Positions 5,575 to 6,710 of a stretch of 6,710 bases of DNA are shown piece by piece. The position numbers and the translations under genes are program-made. The notes below the pieces were generated by a model, which worked only from the letters and a program-made list of their open reading frames with translations, had not been told where the DNA came from and did no database searches. Each line of letters opens with the position of its first letter. Position 1 is the stretch's first letter. Source of the stretch: Planctomycetota bacterium (GTDB lineage Bacteria > Planctomycetota > MHYJ01 > JACQXL01); the NCBI GenBank assembly GCA_016208805.1, contig JACQXL010000121.1:1-6710 (forward strand), written 5' to 3'.

Positions 5575-6681
5575 ATGCTTGATTTTATACGCCATATGCT
5601 AACCAAGAATCTCGGGACTAAAATAATGGCGTTGTTCCTGTCAATCCTCGTATGGGTTTATATAAACCGTGAATCGTCCGAGCCAGATACTCTAAATGTT
5701 CCGCTTAAGATTATTACCGATGCCCAGGTCCTCAGCCGCGCCGAGATTATGGAAACCGGCGAAGTAATTAACGAAGTTAAAGTTAAAGTTAAGTATCCGA
5801 AGGGGCACAGGGAATCCGTCATCTCCGGCATTGTTTGCAGTCTTAAAGTCAAACCCGGCACAGACCTCCAGGTAAACGAGACATCATTCCCGGAACTAAC
5901 GGGAAAGGATTTCAATTTCAGCCCGACGGTCAGGGTGGAAAACATTTCGCCGCCCCGAATCCGGTTGATATTATTTAAGGAAGCCAGCAAGTTTATGCGG
6001 CTTAAAGCCGAAGATTGTATCAGCGGTGCGCTGGTCAAAGGATACCGCGTGGCGGGTATCAAAGCAATTCCTTCGGAAATACTGGTCAAAGGGCCGAAAC
6101 ACATTCTGGACAAATACGACAAAGTCCCGATAAGCAGGATAGATGTAACCGGCCGCAACAGCTCATTTTCTCAACTCGGCCGTATTGAAGCGACATTGGA
6201 TAACGAGAAAATCTTCACAGAAGATTCGTTCATCGTAGAGGTAACCATCAACGAAGAGGTGATTGAACAGGTGCTCCAGATACCGATAAGTGTCCTGTTA
6301 CCGCCGAATTTCCCCTACCGGCTGGAATTAAAACCCAATGAAATAGGCGTCAAGGTAAAAGGCCCGGCCTCCGGCATCAAGGCGCTCAAGGAGCGGCATA
6401 TTAACCTGTTTGTAAATATCAGCGCATTGTATAACAAACCGGAAGATATAGCGCCACCCAGGATTTTGACAGCGCCGTTGGAATTGCGGTTTGCGCCTGA
6501 TGCGCCGTCCGGCATAGAATTATCGCAACCGCTGGAAAAGATTAGGTTGGATATTATGGAACCGGCGCCCGCTCCGGAGAAACAACCGGAGAAACCGCCT
6601 GAACAACCGCCACCGACCCCGCCGACACCGCAACCGCCCTCGCCGCCAGTACCGCCAACGCCAACTCCGCCACCCAAATAG
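5575..6681 (+). CDS. cdaR: YbbR-domain protein, CdaA regulator CdaR, with proline-rich tail
   Basis: CdaR proteins are membrane-anchored and carry extracytoplasmic YbbR domains; in Firmicutes they bind CdaA and tune its activity. This 368-residue product has a short cytoplasmic start, one membrane helix (about 13-30, LGTKIMALFLSILVWVYI), and about three YbbR-type beta-rich units (roughly 37-135, 141-225, 226-328). Recurring motifs are 'LNVPLKI'/'LQIPISV' at strand starts and 'VKGP' (ILVKGPKHI and VKVKGPASGI). Residues 330-368 are a low-complexity tail in which 22 of 39 residues are proline, an unusual addition. The gene is 5 nt from cdaA and 3 nt from the presumed glmM start, so it is co-expressed with both. 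Identity as a YbbR protein is clear; the regulatory role is inferred from the family and context. Confidence 0.9.
   Translation: MLDFIRHMLTKNLGTKIMALFLSILVWVYINRESSEPDTLNVPLKIITDAQVLSRAEIMETGEVINEVKVKVKYPKGHRESVISGIVCSLKVKPGTDLQVNETSFPELTGKDFNFSPTVRVENISPPRIRLILFKEASKFMRLKAEDCISGALVKGYRVAGIKAIPSEILVKGPKHILDKYDKVPISRIDVTGRNSSFSQLGRIEATLDNEKIFTEDSFIVEVTINEEVIEQVLQIPISVLLPPNFPYRLELKPNEIGVKVKGPASGIKALKERHINLFVNISALYNKPEDIAPPRILTAPLELRFAPDAPSGIELSQPLEKIRLDIMEPAPAPEKQPEKPPEQPPPTPPTPQPPSPPVPPTPTPPPK
6562..6678 (+). repeat. Proline-rich low-complexity tract at the CdaR C-terminus
   Basis: The last 39 codons before the stop encode mostly proline with Glu, Lys, Gln, Thr, Ser and Val in between, including PEKQ/PEKP-like and PPTPPTPQPP segments and two PPP triplets. 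The + strand is rich in CCG, CCA and CCC. It lies on the periplasmic side if the single N-terminal helix is oriented as in CdaR. It may be an extended spacer crossing the wall; that is inference. Confidence 0.8.
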
Positions 6682-6684
6682 ACT

Positions 6685-6710
6685 ATGAAAGAACATATTT
6701 TCGGGACAGA
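6685..6710 (+). CDS. glmM: Probable phosphoglucosamine mutase GlmM, first 26 nt only
   Basis: An ATG 3 nt after the cdaR stop opens a frame reading M-K-E-H-I-F-G-T and then GA., cut by the window end. GlmM proteins begin with a short strand followed by FGTDGIRG, and a Gly-Thr-(Asp) fits that start. GlmM converts glucosamine-6-phosphate to glucosamine-1-phosphate for UDP-GlcNAc, feeding both peptidoglycan and LPS. The position directly after cdaA-cdaR is the conserved location of glmM. The call rests on eight residues plus synteny. Confidence 0.72.

Noticed and set aside
4815..5575. c-di-AMP riboswitch (ydaO type) near cdaA/cdaR
   Set aside because: The spacers on either side of cdaA are only -4 and 5 nt, so there is no untranslated leader to hold one.
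6315..6677. Minus-strand frame rich in Gly (GGVGGG-type) opposite the cdaR tail
   Set aside because: It is the reverse complement of proline codons (CCG/CCC/CCA to CGG/GGG/TGG), so the glycine-rich look is an artefact of the proline tract.

Overview
The window is a dense stretch on the + strand from a diderm (outer-membrane) bacterium that also makes cyclic di-AMP. It reads as one co-directional gene train with gaps of 0 to about 44 nt. I see no terminator or convincing internal promoter, and no real gene on the minus strand. Base composition is near-balanced and Shine-Dalgarno motifs are almost absent. The combination of lipoproteins for outer-membrane assembly, a cdaA-cdaR-glmM block, few SD motifs and short degenerate repeats at gene starts suggests an uncultured lineage. 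Planctomycetota is my first guess, but Desulfobacterota, Nitrospirota or Omnitrophota cannot be excluded from gene content alone.

Layout: (1) 1-600 is the 3' part of recO (recombination mediator), cut by the window edge. (2) 597/639-2033 holds two consecutive outer-membrane lipoprotein genes, a BamD-type TPR protein (beta-barrel assembly) and LptE (LPS transport). Both signal peptides are encoded by a five-copy tandem array of a 7-bp unit, TACTTTC and variants. (3) 2034-2077 is a short spacer with CACAGATT-type repeats. (4) 2078-3961 is ftsH, the membrane AAA+ zinc protease, intact except for a 5-residue tandem duplication inside the Walker A loop. (5) 3972-4814 is folP (dihydropteroate synthase). 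(6) 4811-5569 is cdaA (membrane diadenylate cyclase). (7) 5575-6681 is cdaR (YbbR-domain regulator) with a long proline-rich C-terminal tail. (8) 6685-6710 is the first 26 nt of what looks like glmM.

Together the genes link envelope construction (BamD, LptE), membrane-protein quality control (FtsH), folate synthesis, and c-di-AMP signalling coupled to peptidoglycan precursor synthesis (CdaA, CdaR, GlmM). The gene content is conventional. The unusual signals are the 7-bp minisatellite-encoded signal peptides, which give the same hydrophobic peptide in any reading frame, and the doubled P-loop in FtsH.
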